A program made the translations under genes and the position numbers. Source: Bacillus sp. FJAT-42376 (GTDB taxonomy: Bacteria > Bacillota > Bacilli > Bacillales > Bacillaceae). From it: a stretch of DNA of 64,000 nt. Within the stretch, counting starts at the first letter, position 1. Each line of letters begins with the position of its first letter. The stretch covers positions 1 to 64,000 of the forward strand of contig NZ_CP033906.1 in the NCBI RefSeq assembly GCF_003816055.1, given 5' to 3'. Shown here piece by piece: positions 26,417 through 35,094 of the stretch. Below the pieces are notes generated by a model that saw only the letters and a program-made list of their open reading frames with translations, ran no database searches and was not told the DNA's origin.

Positions 26417-26851
26417 ATGAAGAAATTCCTCTACTGGGCACTGACCATTGCGCCCATCGCTTATATGTGGCTTATATGGGAGCTGTCGAGTATTCCAGGC
26501 GATCCAAATGCTCAGGATACGTTTGCAGCGGTATTTAAGGATTCCCTCCATTTCATCGAGTTCGGCATCTTGTTCTGGCTGTTTGCCTTCGCTCTTGCGG
26601 TTCATGGAAAATGGACGGCCGGCACAAGCATAGCCGTGGTCGCGGTTTGTCTGGCCTATGGGGCGATTGATGAGATTCATCAGATGTTTACGCCGTTCCG
26701 GACATCTACCTGGTATGACCTGTTTAAGGATGCCGTCGGAATCACGGTTTCCTATATCATTATGAGGGTTACTTATTTTGCATCGCGTAAATCACGGATG
26801 CACCGCTTTTTTCAAAGGCTTGAAATGCTTGATCGGAGGAATGGAATGTGA
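26417..26851 (+). CDS. ywnJ: VanZ family membrane protein YwnJ
   Basis: A 144-residue membrane protein of the VanZ family, four hydrophobic segments, with the conserved blocks KDSLHFIEFGILFW and GAIDEIHQMFTPFRTSTWYD that mark VanZ proteins. Function uncertain; VanZ itself raises teicoplanin resistance. AAAGGATG precedes the ATG. Divergent from spoIIQ and overlapping ywnH by four bases (GTGA), as in the B. subtilis ywnH-ywnJ-spoIIQ cluster. Confidence 0.87.
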   Translation: MKKFLYWALTIAPIAYMWLIWELSSIPGDPNAQDTFAAVFKDSLHFIEFGILFWLFAFALAVHGKWTAGTSIAVVAVCLAYGAIDEIHQMFTPFRTSTWYDLFKDAVGITVSYIIMRVTYFASRKSRMHRFFQRLEMLDRRNGM

Positions 26852-27339
26852 AACTTAGAGTGGCTCAGCGAGAAGACTTGAATCGAATTGTCGATATTTA
26901 TAATACAACGATCGAATCCCGGATGGTTACGGCAGATCTAACGCCAGTTACCTATGAAAGCCGGGAAAAATGGTTTGACGACCATACCGGGAATTACCCG
27001 CTCTGGGTGGCAGAGGATGAGGCAGGCACAATCACGAGCTGGATCAGCTTCCAGCCTTTCTACGGGAGGGAAGCCTATAAGCATACGGCGGAGGTCAGCA
27101 TTTATATAGACCCTGCAAACCGCGGAGCCGGTCTTGGAAAACAACTGCTGCAGGCCGCTCTTGATCAATGCGCTGAATTGGACATCCAAACCCTGCTCGG
27201 ATTTGTGTTTGGCCATAATGAACCAAGCATCCGGCTTTTTGAACGGTTCGGATTTGAGCGGTGGGGCACTCTTCCGAATGTGGCGAACCTTGAAGGTACG
27301 GAGCGGGATTTGGTGATTTTGGGGAAACGGGTGGGATAA
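26848..27339 (+). CDS. ywnH: GNAT acetyltransferase YwnH (phosphinothricin acetyltransferase-like)
   Basis: A 163-residue N-acetyltransferase of the Pat/Bar type, same length as B. subtilis YwnH. The acetyl-CoA loop is NRGAGLGKQLLQAALD, followed by the family stretch FGHNEPSIRLFERFGFERWG. Such enzymes acetylate phosphinothricin, methionine sulfoximine or related amino groups. GTG start inside the last codons of ywnJ, with GGAGG ahead, so the two genes are coupled. Confidence 0.9.
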   Translation: MKLRVAQREDLNRIVDIYNTTIESRMVTADLTPVTYESREKWFDDHTGNYPLWVAEDEAGTITSWISFQPFYGREAYKHTAEVSIYIDPANRGAGLGKQLLQAALDQCAELDIQTLLGFVFGHNEPSIRLFERFGFERWGTLPNVANLEGTERDLVILGKRVG

Positions 27340-27346
27340 GAAATAG

Positions 27347-27374
27347 GCCGGTCTGGTGAGGACCGGCTCTTTTT
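27347..27374 (+). terminator. Terminator of ywnJ-ywnH
   Basis: Stem GCCGGTC/GACCGGC followed by TCTTTTTT. Confidence 0.88.
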
Positions 27375-27426
27375 TATAGGGGCGGGAGACGCGCAGAAGC
27401 AGAGCGGAAATCTGCTTATTAAAAAA

Positions 27427-27447
27427 ACAGCCCCAAAATGAGGCTGT
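27427..27447 (-). terminator. Terminator of spoIID
   Basis: Stem ACAGCC/GGCTGT followed on the minus strand by TTTTTTT, just behind spoIID. Confidence 0.82.
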
Positions 27448-27450
27448 GTT

Positions 27451-28479
27451 CTATTGCTGTGCAGTTAATTTTGTTAAAAACGGATCGGCTGCCGCGAGTG
27501 TCGTTCCATTATAGTAGTAGCTGACGATGTCTTTATATGATTTACCATCCTGCGCCATAAAGTTTGCCCCGTATTGACTCATGCCGACTCCGTGCCCGTA
27601 TCCTTTCGTTTGGATGACCACGTTGCCGTCTTTCAGGGTCCATGTGAAGTCGGTGGATTTGAGCTGAAGCTTATCACGGACATCACGGCCGGTTAAGGTT
27701 TTGCCGCCGATTTCCACTTTTGCGACACGGTGGCTTGAAGTCCGTTCCGTCACTTTTCCGACTGAATTTGCGCTTGTGAGCTTAACGCCTAATTTTCTTT
27801 GAAACTCGCCGACGGTGAAGATCTGCTGGCTGTAGTATTTAGGTGATTCTTTGTCCCACGTGCTTTTTACGCTTCTTAAATATGGAATGGCGTTTGGCCA
27901 GTAATCTTCCGAGTTCTCGGTATAGCCGTTGCTTGTTGAGAAGAAGGAGGCCGTAATCGGCTTATTCTCGTACGTGAGAATTTGACCGGCAGTTCCAGAG
28001 ACAGCGGCCAGCACTTTTTCCGCACGCCATTTATAATCCTTCCCCCATATCTTTTTCAATTCTTCCTTGTTCCGGTAGACCTGATGGATCACGGTATCCG
28101 TGACGTTTGCCTTCGCACCTGACGGCGTTGAAATTCCATTTCCTGCTGTCAGCGATTTGACAATGACCGTTCTTGCCGCAAGGGCCTGCGCTTTTAACGC
28201 CTCTTCTTCAAAGTCAGCCGGCATTTCGGACGCGACCACTCCAAATACATAATCCTCAAGCGGCACATTTTCTACCTTTTTTTCTGCTGTCCGGTAAACC
28301 GATACGGTCACATTTGATTTCGATTCGAGCGGTTTCTCCTGTTTTTCCTCCTGCTTCAGTTCCTCTCCCAGCTGTCCACTTGACTTGCTGACAAACGGGG
28401 AAACAAGCAGAGCCGGAATCATCAGAACGATAACAAAAAGTCCGGCTAGTACGACCAATAGCGGTTTCATAGATTTCAT
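27451..28479 (-). CDS. spoIID: Stage II sporulation protein SpoIID
   Basis: Mother-cell lytic transglycosylase that cuts glycan strands during engulfment together with SpoIIM and SpoIIP. The 342 residues have one N-terminal membrane helix (about 6-27), a charged linker, then the SpoIID domain with [20 protein letters not shown] (the active-site Glu region), [23 protein letters not shown] and the C-terminal [13 protein letters not shown]. Length equals B. subtilis SpoIID. CAGGAGG precedes the ATG. murAA lies upstream in transcription order, as expected. Confidence 0.96.
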   Translation of the reverse strand: MKSMKPLLVVLAGLFVIVLMIPALLVSPFVSKSSGQLGEELKQEEKQEKPLESKSNVTVSVYRTAEKKVENVPLEDYVFGVVASEMPADFEEEALKAQALAARTVIVKSLTAGNGISTPSGAKANVTDTVIHQVYRNKEELKKIWGKDYKWRAEKVLAAVSGTAGQILTYENKPITASFFSTSNGYTENSEDYWPNAIPYLRSVKSTWDKESPKYYSQQIFTVGEFQRKLGVKLTSANSVGKVTERTSSHRVAKVEIGGKTLTGRDVRDKLQLKSTDFTWTLKDGNVVIQTKGYGHGVGMSQYGANFMAQDGKSYKDIVSYYYNGTTLAAADPFLTKLTAQQ

Positions 28480-28515
28480 CCACTGAGCCTCCTGATTGAA
28501 TGATGCGTATACTCC

Positions 28516-28545
28516 ATCTTATGGGCTTGGACAACCTTTTATGAC
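28516..28545 (-). promoter_or_regulatory. Candidate sigma-E promoter of spoIID
   Basis: On the minus strand GTCATAA (28539-28545), 15 bp, CATAAGAT (28516-28523), about 35 bases before the ATG. spoIID is a classic sigma-E gene. Confidence 0.55.
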
Positions 28546-28832
28546 TGTTGAAAGACAGATAGGGAGACTTGCTAAATTCGTGAACTCATGTTTCAAACAC
28601 GAGCCGGGTTATAGAGGAAGTTCGCGAAAATTGTTTCCCGTCAGACAGGAATGAATTTCCTTGAAAGAAGGTATACTGGAAGTGATACCTGCTGAGGAAG
28701 ATTCGGAGGGTATTGGTTCGTGTTTGATTGAGGAGTTGGGCGTCTGGATGAAGGTTTTGCGGGTTTATTTGAAGGTTTTGCAGTCGGAAAGGCGGTTCGG
28801 TGTGGTTGGTTCCGGTCTGAGATCAAGGTATT
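28546..28832. other. Gene-free stretch upstream of spoIID
   Basis: Nearly 290 bases without a credible frame. Near its end TGAAGGTTTTGC occurs at 28749 and again at 28770, 21 bases apart, a two-unit echo of the arrays that follow. Confidence 0.6.
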
Positions 28833-28966
28833 GCTGACTTTTTACATCTAATTGCTGACTTTTTTCATTAATTGCTGACTTTCCTGACCTAATTGCTGAC
28901 TTTTTCCGATAAATGCTGACTTTTAAGAATGAATTGCTGACTTGGCCCTTTCCCCCATTGATGACT
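28833..28966. repeat. Word array: GCTGACTTT every 20-21 bp
   Basis: GCTGACT starts at 28833, 28854, 28874, 28895, 28915 and 28936, with a variant GATGACT at 28960. Steps are 21, 20, 21, 20, 21, 24. Between the words the sequence is not conserved. The step of 20 breaks any reading frame. Confidence 0.9.
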
Positions 28967-29009
28967 TTATATGTAGGGCAAGATATTTCAACAGCACGAA
29001 AAGCTTATG

Positions 29010-29096
29010 ATGAATTTCTGAAATTTATAATGAATTTCTCGAAGGTTATAATGAATTTTTCAGGTTTTATGATGAATTTTCGAAATTTATGCGGAA
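29010..29096. repeat. Word array: ATGAATTT every 20-21 bp
   Basis: ATGAATTT starts at 29010, 29030, 29051 and 29072, with the related ATGCGGAAT at 29089. The array directly follows the GCTGACTTT array but uses a different word. Confidence 0.85.
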
Positions 29097-29378
29097 TCTG
29101 CCGCAAATCTCCCTAAATTCGCAGCCATTCGTATTCTGACTCGGGGGCATTCAGTTTTCTGTATCCAGCACACATCTTATAAACGCCATTAAAAAGAAGC
29201 CGCCCAGTTGGCGAGTCCCGTTTGGATGAATTTTTGAAATTTATGCGGAATCCGCCGCAAATTCTCCTAAATTCGCAGCCATAAGTATTATGCACCGAGG
29301 GTGTTCAGGCTTAATGACTCAGCACACATCTTATAAACGCCATAAAAAAGAACCCGCCCAGATGGCGAGTCCCGTTTG
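29075..29378. repeat. Two tandem copies of a ~150-bp block with terminator
   Basis: Copies at about 29075-29221 and 29222-29378. Both contain AATTTATGCGGAATC, CCTAAATTCGCAGCCAT, CAGCACACATCTTATAAACG and a hairpin-forming CGCCCAG-TGGCGAGTCCCGTTT near the end. The hairpin of the right copy (about 29350-29372), read on the minus strand, ends in TTTTTT and serves as the murAA terminator; the left copy repeats it. Confidence 0.85.
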
Positions 29379-29389
29379 AGAGTATAAAA

Positions 29390-30697
29390 TTATGCATTTA
29401 AGTCCGATACAGCCTGCTGCGCCGGAATGGATTGTTCGTCGGCTGTGATGCGTTCGATGTCGGCTCCGATTCCAGCAAGTTTGCCGTGGAAGTTTACGTA
29501 TCCGCGGTCGATATGCTTCAATTCCGTTACGCGTGTGTAGCCATCAGAGACTAGACCAGCCAGAACAAGAGCGGCACCTGCACGAAGGTCGGTTGCTGCT
29601 ACTTCTGCTCCTTGAAGCTCGCCTGGTCCGTTGATGATCACGGAACGGCCTTCAATTTTAATTTCTCCGTTCATGCGGCGGAATTCTTCCACGTGCATAA
29701 AGCGGTTTTCAAAGACGGTTTCTGTAATCATGCTTGTTCCCTTTGCCTGAAGAAGCAATGCCATCATTTGAGATTGCATGTCTGTCGGGAAGCCCGGGTG
29801 AGGCATGGTTTTAATGTCCACCGCTTTTAATTCATCTGGTCCAATGACACGCAAACCATCTTTTTCTTCGATGATCTCTACGCCCATTTCTTCCATTTTC
29901 GCTACCAGTGATGCTAAATGTTCTGGTACAGCGCCTTGAACGAGTACATTTCCTCCAGTAATCGCTGCAGCCACCATGAAGGTTCCTGCTTCAATACGGT
30001 CAGGAATGATGTTATGCTGAGCGCCGTTTAATTCAGCTACCCCTTCAATACGGATTGTGCCGGTTCCGGCACCGCGGATTTTACCGCCCATCGCATTGAT
30101 GTAGTTCGCCAAATCAACGATTTCAGGTTCTTTTGCACAGTTTTCAAGAGTTGTTGTACCTTCTGCCAATGCAGCTGCCATCAGAATATTTTCAGTGGCG
30201 CCGACACTTGGGAAGTCCAGATAGATTTTGGCTCCGCGCAATCTGCCTTTTACTTCGGCGTCAATAAAGCCATTTCCAACCTTGATCACAGCACCCATGG
30301 CTTCGAAGCCTTTTAAATGCTGATCAATTGGACGTGAACCGATTGCACATCCGCCCGGCAGTGCTACACGCGCGCGGCCAAGTCTTGCAAGCAGCGGTCC
30401 CATTACAAGAACGGATGCCCGCATTTTACGTACATATTCAAATGGTGCTTCGGTACTGAGCTCTTTGGATGCATCTACAATTACTTGATTGTTCTCAAAA
30501 TGGACATCTGCACCGAGATGGCGCAGAACTTCATTAATCGTATATACATCAGAGAGCGTAGGTACATCACAAATAATGCTCTTTTCATTACTAGCTAATA
30601 AGGATGCAGCGATAACCGGCAAAACGGCATTTTTGGCACCTTCTACCTTTACTGTGCCGTTCAACTTTTGACCGCCGCGGACGATGATTTTTTCCAA
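29390..30697 (-). CDS. murAA: UDP-N-acetylglucosamine 1-carboxyvinyltransferase MurAA
   Basis: First committed enzyme of peptidoglycan synthesis; transfers enolpyruvate from PEP to UDP-GlcNAc and is the fosfomycin target. The 435 residues show [20 protein letters not shown] at the start and the loop [16 protein letters not shown] with the catalytic Cys that fosfomycin alkylates. Near-identical length to B. subtilis MurAA, and the ywmB-ywzB-atp neighbourhood distinguishes it from the second copy MurAB. GAGGGGAA precedes the ATG. Confidence 0.96.
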   Translation of the reverse strand: MEKIIVRGGQKLNGTVKVEGAKNAVLPVIAASLLASNEKSIICDVPTLSDVYTINEVLRHLGADVHFENNQVIVDASKELSTEAPFEYVRKMRASVLVMGPLLARLGRARVALPGGCAIGSRPIDQHLKGFEAMGAVIKVGNGFIDAEVKGRLRGAKIYLDFPSVGATENILMAAALAEGTTTLENCAKEPEIVDLANYINAMGGKIRGAGTGTIRIEGVAELNGAQHNIIPDRIEAGTFMVAAAITGGNVLVQGAVPEHLASLVAKMEEMGVEIIEEKDGLRVIGPDELKAVDIKTMPHPGFPTDMQSQMMALLLQAKGTSMITETVFENRFMHVEEFRRMNGEIKIEGRSVIINGPGELQGAEVAATDLRAGAALVLAGLVSDGYTRVTELKHIDRGYVNFHGKLAGIGADIERITADEQSIPAQQAVSDLNA

Positions 30698-30729
30698 GGT
30701 ATTCCCCTCCGCGTCCCAAATTCTCTATA

Positions 30730-31467
30730 TTAATATTCAGTCGTGATGATTGGTGTTCCTGCGACTACAGTAGTATTTTCGCCCAATCCGCCGTGTCTAA
30801 CGGCCACTTGCATGTTCATGCTGCCTTGTTCAGCCGGGATTTTCTGATCCCAGCGAGCTGTATATGCCGATACCGATACGAACGCCTTTTCTTTAAGCTG
30901 TTCAAGCGGCACCGCGTTAAATTCTTTGAGCAAAGCATCAGCTAGATGCAAAACACCTACCATCTTATCATCTTCACTGCCTTTAATACAAGAGAAAATT
31001 GTGGGATATTCATGAAAAATGTCGAATGATTGCTTTTTAAATTGATTAATAATGGAGGTCCAGTCCCTGGAATTTCCACGGCCGTGAACCTGATACAGGA
31101 TATACGAATTCAATTGCCCGTTTGTGTCGGTTGAAACGATTTGCAGCGTTTCCGTGGCGCCTGATTTTTCATTCCATCTGGTGCCCGCAGCCTTCCAGCC
31201 ACTGCTGGTCCGTTCAGTCGACCATTTAAAAAGACGATGCTGCTCTGTAAAACGTTTCACATTTTCCGAAAATTTTTCGCTTGGGAATGAAATTTTTTTC
31301 TTTGAATAGACCGTCCATTCGTTTATTTCAATTCCCTGTTTTTGAAAAGCGCCGGCCAATTGTTCAATTTCCGGCTTTACTTGTGCAGCTTCACTGATTT
31401 TTCCGCAGGCAGCCGTGACGACAGCAAACACGATTGCGATCCATAGCATCTGTTTTATTTTATCCAT
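30730..31467 (-). CDS. ywmB: YwmB family protein
   Basis: A 245-residue secreted or membrane-anchored protein of the YwmB (DUF1779) family, function unknown, found between murAA and atpC in Bacillus. A signal-type hydrophobic stretch lies at about residues 6-22; a Cys near residue 18 makes a lipoprotein possible but the lipobox is poor. The body has mixed alpha/beta pattern, with VSAYTARWDQKIP and MNMQVAVRHGGLGE near the end. The ATG at 31467 is chosen for spacing to AAGGAGAGG; a GTG at 31476 is too close to that site. Confidence 0.85.
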   Translation of the reverse strand: MDKIKQMLWIAIVFAVVTAACGKISEAAQVKPEIEQLAGAFQKQGIEINEWTVYSKKKISFPSEKFSENVKRFTEQHRLFKWSTERTSSGWKAAGTRWNEKSGATETLQIVSTDTNGQLNSYILYQVHGRGNSRDWTSIINQFKKQSFDIFHEYPTIFSCIKGSEDDKMVGVLHLADALLKEFNAVPLEQLKEKAFVSVSAYTARWDQKIPAEQGSMNMQVAVRHGGLGENTTVVAGTPIITTEY

Positions 31468-31542
31468 TCCGTCCACTTCCTCTCCTTATTACCATTGTTG
31501 CCGGAGAGAGGATGGACATACGTGGAAAAAGTCGTCATTGTT

Positions 31543-31680
31543 CTACAGAATCATGCCGTTTGCAAGGCCTTTTGTCCTGAATGGCGATGAGGTTATAAAG
31601 AATCTCTTCTTAAAAGAAACTCCATGGCCAAACTCATGCCCGCCAGTCCAATTTACGCCGCTGGGATTACTCCGCTGCAA
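31543..31680 (-). CDS. Candidate 45-residue protein between ywzB and ywmB
   Basis: Open frame with TTG start and GGTGGAG six bases ahead. It contains SNPSGVNWTGGHEFGHGVSF and ends GLANGMIL. The composition, with HEFGHG and no stops in 45 codons, looks coded. B. subtilis also has a small frame in this gap. The rare start and short length leave real doubt. Confidence 0.4.
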   Translation of the reverse strand: MQRSNPSGVNWTGGHEFGHGVSFKKRFFITSSPFRTKGLANGMIL

Positions 31681-31722
31681 CCCCTTCTCCACCTATATTC
31701 CCAGAGGAAAACAGGCGTAAAC

Positions 31723-31953
31723 TTAAAATAGGGAAGGAAGTTCCTTTGACCAGAAAAAATAATCGAGAAAAAAGCTGCTGACCAGGTATGCGATACTGAT
31801 TGTGAGCAGGATGAGAAGGACCCGCGCCTGCACCACACGCCCGCTCCGGATGAATTTGTCAAAATTTAAAGCCTGAAGCGCCCACCAAGTTACGGCGATG
31901 AAAAAGAGGTGGGAGATTAATCCTGTTAAAGCCTGCGTTGAGAATTCAATCAT
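31723..31953 (-). CDS. ywzB: DUF1146 membrane protein YwzB
   Basis: A 76-residue protein with two membrane helices (about residues 8-28 and 45-66), a basic loop between them, and the family stretch WWALQALNFDKFI. Length and position behind the atp/nuo region and before ywmB match YwzB. Function unknown. GGAGGG precedes the ATG. Confidence 0.85.
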   Translation of the reverse strand: MIEFSTQALTGLISHLFFIAVTWWALQALNFDKFIRSGRVVQARVLLILLTISIAYLVSSFFLDYFFWSKELPSLF

Positions 31954-32080
31954 TCTATCCCTCCGTTTTCCCTAATCTTCCGATGTATATAGTGCTTCCA
32001 CTGAAAGCGTGATTCCTGCTGTGACATGATTTTTTTTCGTTTGCGTCTTGCCCTATGTATAGACCGTTCACACACAAAAA

Positions 32081-32100
32081 AGAGAGGTTTTCACCTCTCC
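32081..32100 (-). terminator. Terminator of the nuo operon
   Basis: Stem GAGAGGT/ACCTCTC with loop TTTT, followed on the minus strand by TTTTTTG, 36 bases behind nuoN. Confidence 0.88.
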
Positions 32101-32135
32101 TATTATATCGCCCGCGGGTTAGAAAATGTTAGGGA

Positions 32136-33596
32136 TTAAAGAATGTTCGGAAAAATGCCAAAAAGAATGGTGCCGGCCGTGCATATGAGCAGAGCGGCTG
32201 CGGCTGCCGGGTGAAACCGGAGTTTTTTCTCCGTTTCCGCTTCGCTTTGTTTGAAAAACATATAGGAAAACACCCTGAAGTAATACACGTAGGAGATGAC
32301 CGTTGCCCCAATCATGACCGAGGCGAGAATCAGAAGCGGTACCTGCCCCGTAAACGCGGTGAGCAGGATGTTTACCTTCGCCATAAAACCGGCTGTCCCG
32401 GGGATCCCCGCCAATGAAAGCAGGAAAATTCCCATTAGGACCGCAAGCACCGGCGATCGTTTGTACAGCCCCGAAAATGAACGGACATCGGCAAATCCCG
32501 TTTGCTGCTCAACAGCCATAAGAATGGCAAAGGCCCCTGCATTCATAAACAGGTAAGCGAGCAAATAGAACCAGATGGCATCGAGCATGAGCGGGGATTC
32601 CGGGGATGCAAAGGCAACGAGCAAATATCCCGCATGACCGATAGACGAGTAGGCAAGCATCCTTTTTACGTTGCGCTGTTTCAGTGCCGTTACATTTCCG
32701 GCAATCATCGTTAAGGCCGCCAGAACGGCAATGTATGGCTGCAAGTTTAGTATAAGCGGCTCTCCTCCGGAAATGGGTGAATAGAGGAACACTGTGTAAA
32801 ACAGCCTGATGATCAGGATGAAGCCGGCTGTTTTCGAAACGACACTCAAAAAGGCCGTGACAGAAGTCGGAGCGCCTTCGTACACATCCGGCACCCACAT
32901 ATGATAAGGGGCCGCCGCGATTTTAAAGGACAAGCCGGTCAAGAGGATGAAAAAAGCGAGACCAAGCAAAAAAAGGTGGTCCGCATTTTCCGGACTTTGC
33001 AGCTGCTCGCTCATGGCCGTCAGTGAAACCGTTCCGGTTATTCCATATAAATAGCTCATTCCGAAAAGCGTGATTGCCGTTGCCACTCCTCCATTGATGA
33101 CATACTTCATCGCAGCCTCGTTTGATTTCCGGTCTCTCTTTTTCATCCCGGCCATGATGTAGGAGGAAATCGAAAGCAGCTCAAGACCAACAAAGAGCGT
33201 AATTAAATCACGGCTGGAGCTCATAAACATGGCTCCAAGAAGGCCGGTCAGCCACAGAGTGAAAAATTCACTTCGTTCCGGCACTTCCGATTTTCTCTCC
33301 TGAAACACAAGCAAAAAAAGCAATGCGGCTCCGGCAAGGAGAAGGATTTTGAACAGTTTCGCAAACCCGTCAAGCACAAAACTGTCTCCCAGAATCCCCT
33401 CTGGCTGGGGCGTTAACAGGAGGAGGACCGTTCCTGCTGTGAGGATGGCGGCAAAACCGAGCCAACCGAGCCATTCCTTGCCCTTTTTTCCGGGAAGGAG
33501 CAGATCGAGGACCGAAATCAGGATCGCTCCGCCGAGCACAATTAACTCAGGGGCCATCAGCATCCAGTTATAGGACAATAGCGTCTCTGTATCCAT
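32136..33596 (-). CDS. nuoN: NADH-quinone oxidoreductase subunit N
   Basis: Antiporter-like membrane subunit of complex I, one of three proton channels with NuoL and NuoM. The 486 residues have about fourteen membrane helices, with the conserved FFTLWLTGLLGAMFMSSS and GLELLSISSYIMAG stretch bearing the key Glu, KFVINGG-like KYVINGGVATAI, and RNVKRMLAYSSIGHAGYLL bearing the conserved Lys/His. Last gene of the operon. The ATG at 33596 follows the nuoM stop within a few bases. Confidence 0.93.
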   Translation of the reverse strand: MDTETLLSYNWMLMAPELIVLGGAILISVLDLLLPGKKGKEWLGWLGFAAILTAGTVLLLLTPQPEGILGDSFVLDGFAKLFKILLLAGAALLFLLVFQERKSEVPERSEFFTLWLTGLLGAMFMSSSRDLITLFVGLELLSISSYIMAGMKKRDRKSNEAAMKYVINGGVATAITLFGMSYLYGITGTVSLTAMSEQLQSPENADHLFLLGLAFFILLTGLSFKIAAAPYHMWVPDVYEGAPTSVTAFLSVVSKTAGFILIIRLFYTVFLYSPISGGEPLILNLQPYIAVLAALTMIAGNVTALKQRNVKRMLAYSSIGHAGYLLVAFASPESPLMLDAIWFYLLAYLFMNAGAFAILMAVEQQTGFADVRSFSGLYKRSPVLAVLMGIFLLSLAGIPGTAGFMAKVNILLTAFTGQVPLLILASVMIGATVISYVYYFRVFSYMFFKQSEAETEKKLRFHPAAAAALLICTAGTILFGIFPNIL

Positions 33597-33600
33597 TCCC

Positions 33601-35094
33601 TTATCCCCCAATCCCTTTTAAAATGGTATCAATGGCCGGCTGCAGCGGCAGGGCGAGCCCGTTCGGGAACAGGCCGACCGACAGGATGAGGAGCAGAAGG
33701 ACCCAGGCAGGACCTGCTTCCCGAACACTGATATCAGGCAATTTTGCCCCGGTTCCTTTTTCATTCCCAAACGTAATAGAAAGAATGGCCCTTAATACGT
33801 ATGCGGCAGTCAGAATTAACCCGATCGCTGCCACTGCCCCAAGTTCCGGTACCTTAAGGAAGATTCCCATAAACGCCATAAATTCGCTGATAAATCCCGA
33901 CATACCAGGAAGACCTAGAGAAGCCATTCCGGCGGCAAGCAGCACGCCGGATAGCTTCGGCCATTTTGCGGCAAGTCCTCCAAGTTCTCGAATATCCGTT
34001 GTCTGAAAGCGGACCGCCATCATCCCGACGAGCAAAAATAAGAGAGCTGAGATAAACCCGTGAGATACCGTTTGAAAAATAGCCCCCTGTATTCCCGCTT
34101 CATTCATAGCGCCAAGACCAATCAGGACAATTCCCATATGGGACACACTCGAATAGGCGAGAATTCTCTTGAAGTCCGTCTGAATCAGCGCGAGGAGGGC
34201 CCCGTAAAGAAGGTTAACCGTTCCTAAAATCATCAGCGTCATGCCAAGCGTCTGGAACGCTTCCGGGAAAATTCCGAGCCCGATCCGGATCAATCCGTAA
34301 GCCCCGATTTTCAGCAGAACCCCTGAATGAAGCATGACGACGGGAGGCGGAGCCTGAACATGGACGTGGAGCATCCATGTATGGAGCGGAACAATCGGCA
34401 GCTTGACCCCAAAGGAAACGAGGAGGGCAAGGGCCAGACCGAGCTGGAGCGGCTTCGGAAAACCAGCCGCCAAATCCGCTAACTCACCCATGTTCACGGT
34501 GCCCGTCATCCCGAATAGATACACAATGACAAGGAGAAGGATGGCTGAGCCGATTCCATTATAGATGAGGTAGTACCAGGCCGCTTTTTCCCGCTCGCGG
34601 AAGCCCCATTTTCCAATCAGGAAAAACATCGGCACAAGCGTTAATTCGAGAAAGATAAAAAACAGGATTAAATTTTCTGCAGCGAATACTCCGAGCATGC
34701 CCGTCTCCATGATGAGAAGGAGGGTAAAATATGCTTTCCTTCCGGATTGAATGAGGTCCGACGATACGGCAGCCAGGAAGGCGAGGACCGCGGCGAGTGT
34801 CATCATGACAAGGGAAAAGCCGTTTATCCCAAGCTCATAATGGACCGTAAAAAAGGCTTCGCCCCCAAAACTTACATTCCCCGCCCTAATCCAGGGGACA
34901 GAGACGCCGAACCGGTCAATCCCTGCCCCGAGTGCATATTGAATAAAGATAATCCCCGACAGCAGAAGCGCCGGCAGTGTCGCAGCCCATCCCGTAAGCT
35001 TGAGTGCCTGGTTATTTTCCTTCGGTATCATTAAGAGGACAGCTGCTCCAAGAAGCGGGGAAAAGACGAGCAGTGTCAGGACCAAACTATTCAT
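33601..35094 (-). CDS. nuoM: NADH-quinone oxidoreductase subunit M
   Basis: Second antiporter-like subunit of complex I, 497 residues, about fourteen helices. Marks are FFIFLELTLVPMFFLIGKWG with the essential Glu of helix 5, PLHTWMLHVHVQAPPPVVMLHSG, and FKRILAYSSVSHMGIVLIG with the conserved Lys. The start ATG overlaps the nuoL stop (ATGA), so translation is coupled. The longer upstream frame lies inside nuoL. Confidence 0.95.
   Translation of the reverse strand: MNSLVLTLLVFSPLLGAAVLLMIPKENNQALKLTGWAATLPALLLSGIIFIQYALGAGIDRFGVSVPWIRAGNVSFGGEAFFTVHYELGINGFSLVMMTLAAVLAFLAAVSSDLIQSGRKAYFTLLLIMETGMLGVFAAENLILFFIFLELTLVPMFFLIGKWGFREREKAAWYYLIYNGIGSAILLLVIVYLFGMTGTVNMGELADLAAGFPKPLQLGLALALLVSFGVKLPIVPLHTWMLHVHVQAPPPVVMLHSGVLLKIGAYGLIRIGLGIFPEAFQTLGMTLMILGTVNLLYGALLALIQTDFKRILAYSSVSHMGIVLIGLGAMNEAGIQGAIFQTVSHGFISALLFLLVGMMAVRFQTTDIRELGGLAAKWPKLSGVLLAAGMASLGLPGMSGFISEFMAFMGIFLKVPELGAVAAIGLILTAAYVLRAILSITFGNEKGTGAKLPDISVREAGPAWVLLLLILSVGLFPNGLALPLQPAIDTILKGIGG

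Noticed and set aside
28831..28966. CRISPR array
   Set aside because: The constant words are only 7-9 bases and steps 20-21, far too short for repeat plus spacer, and no cas gene is in the window.
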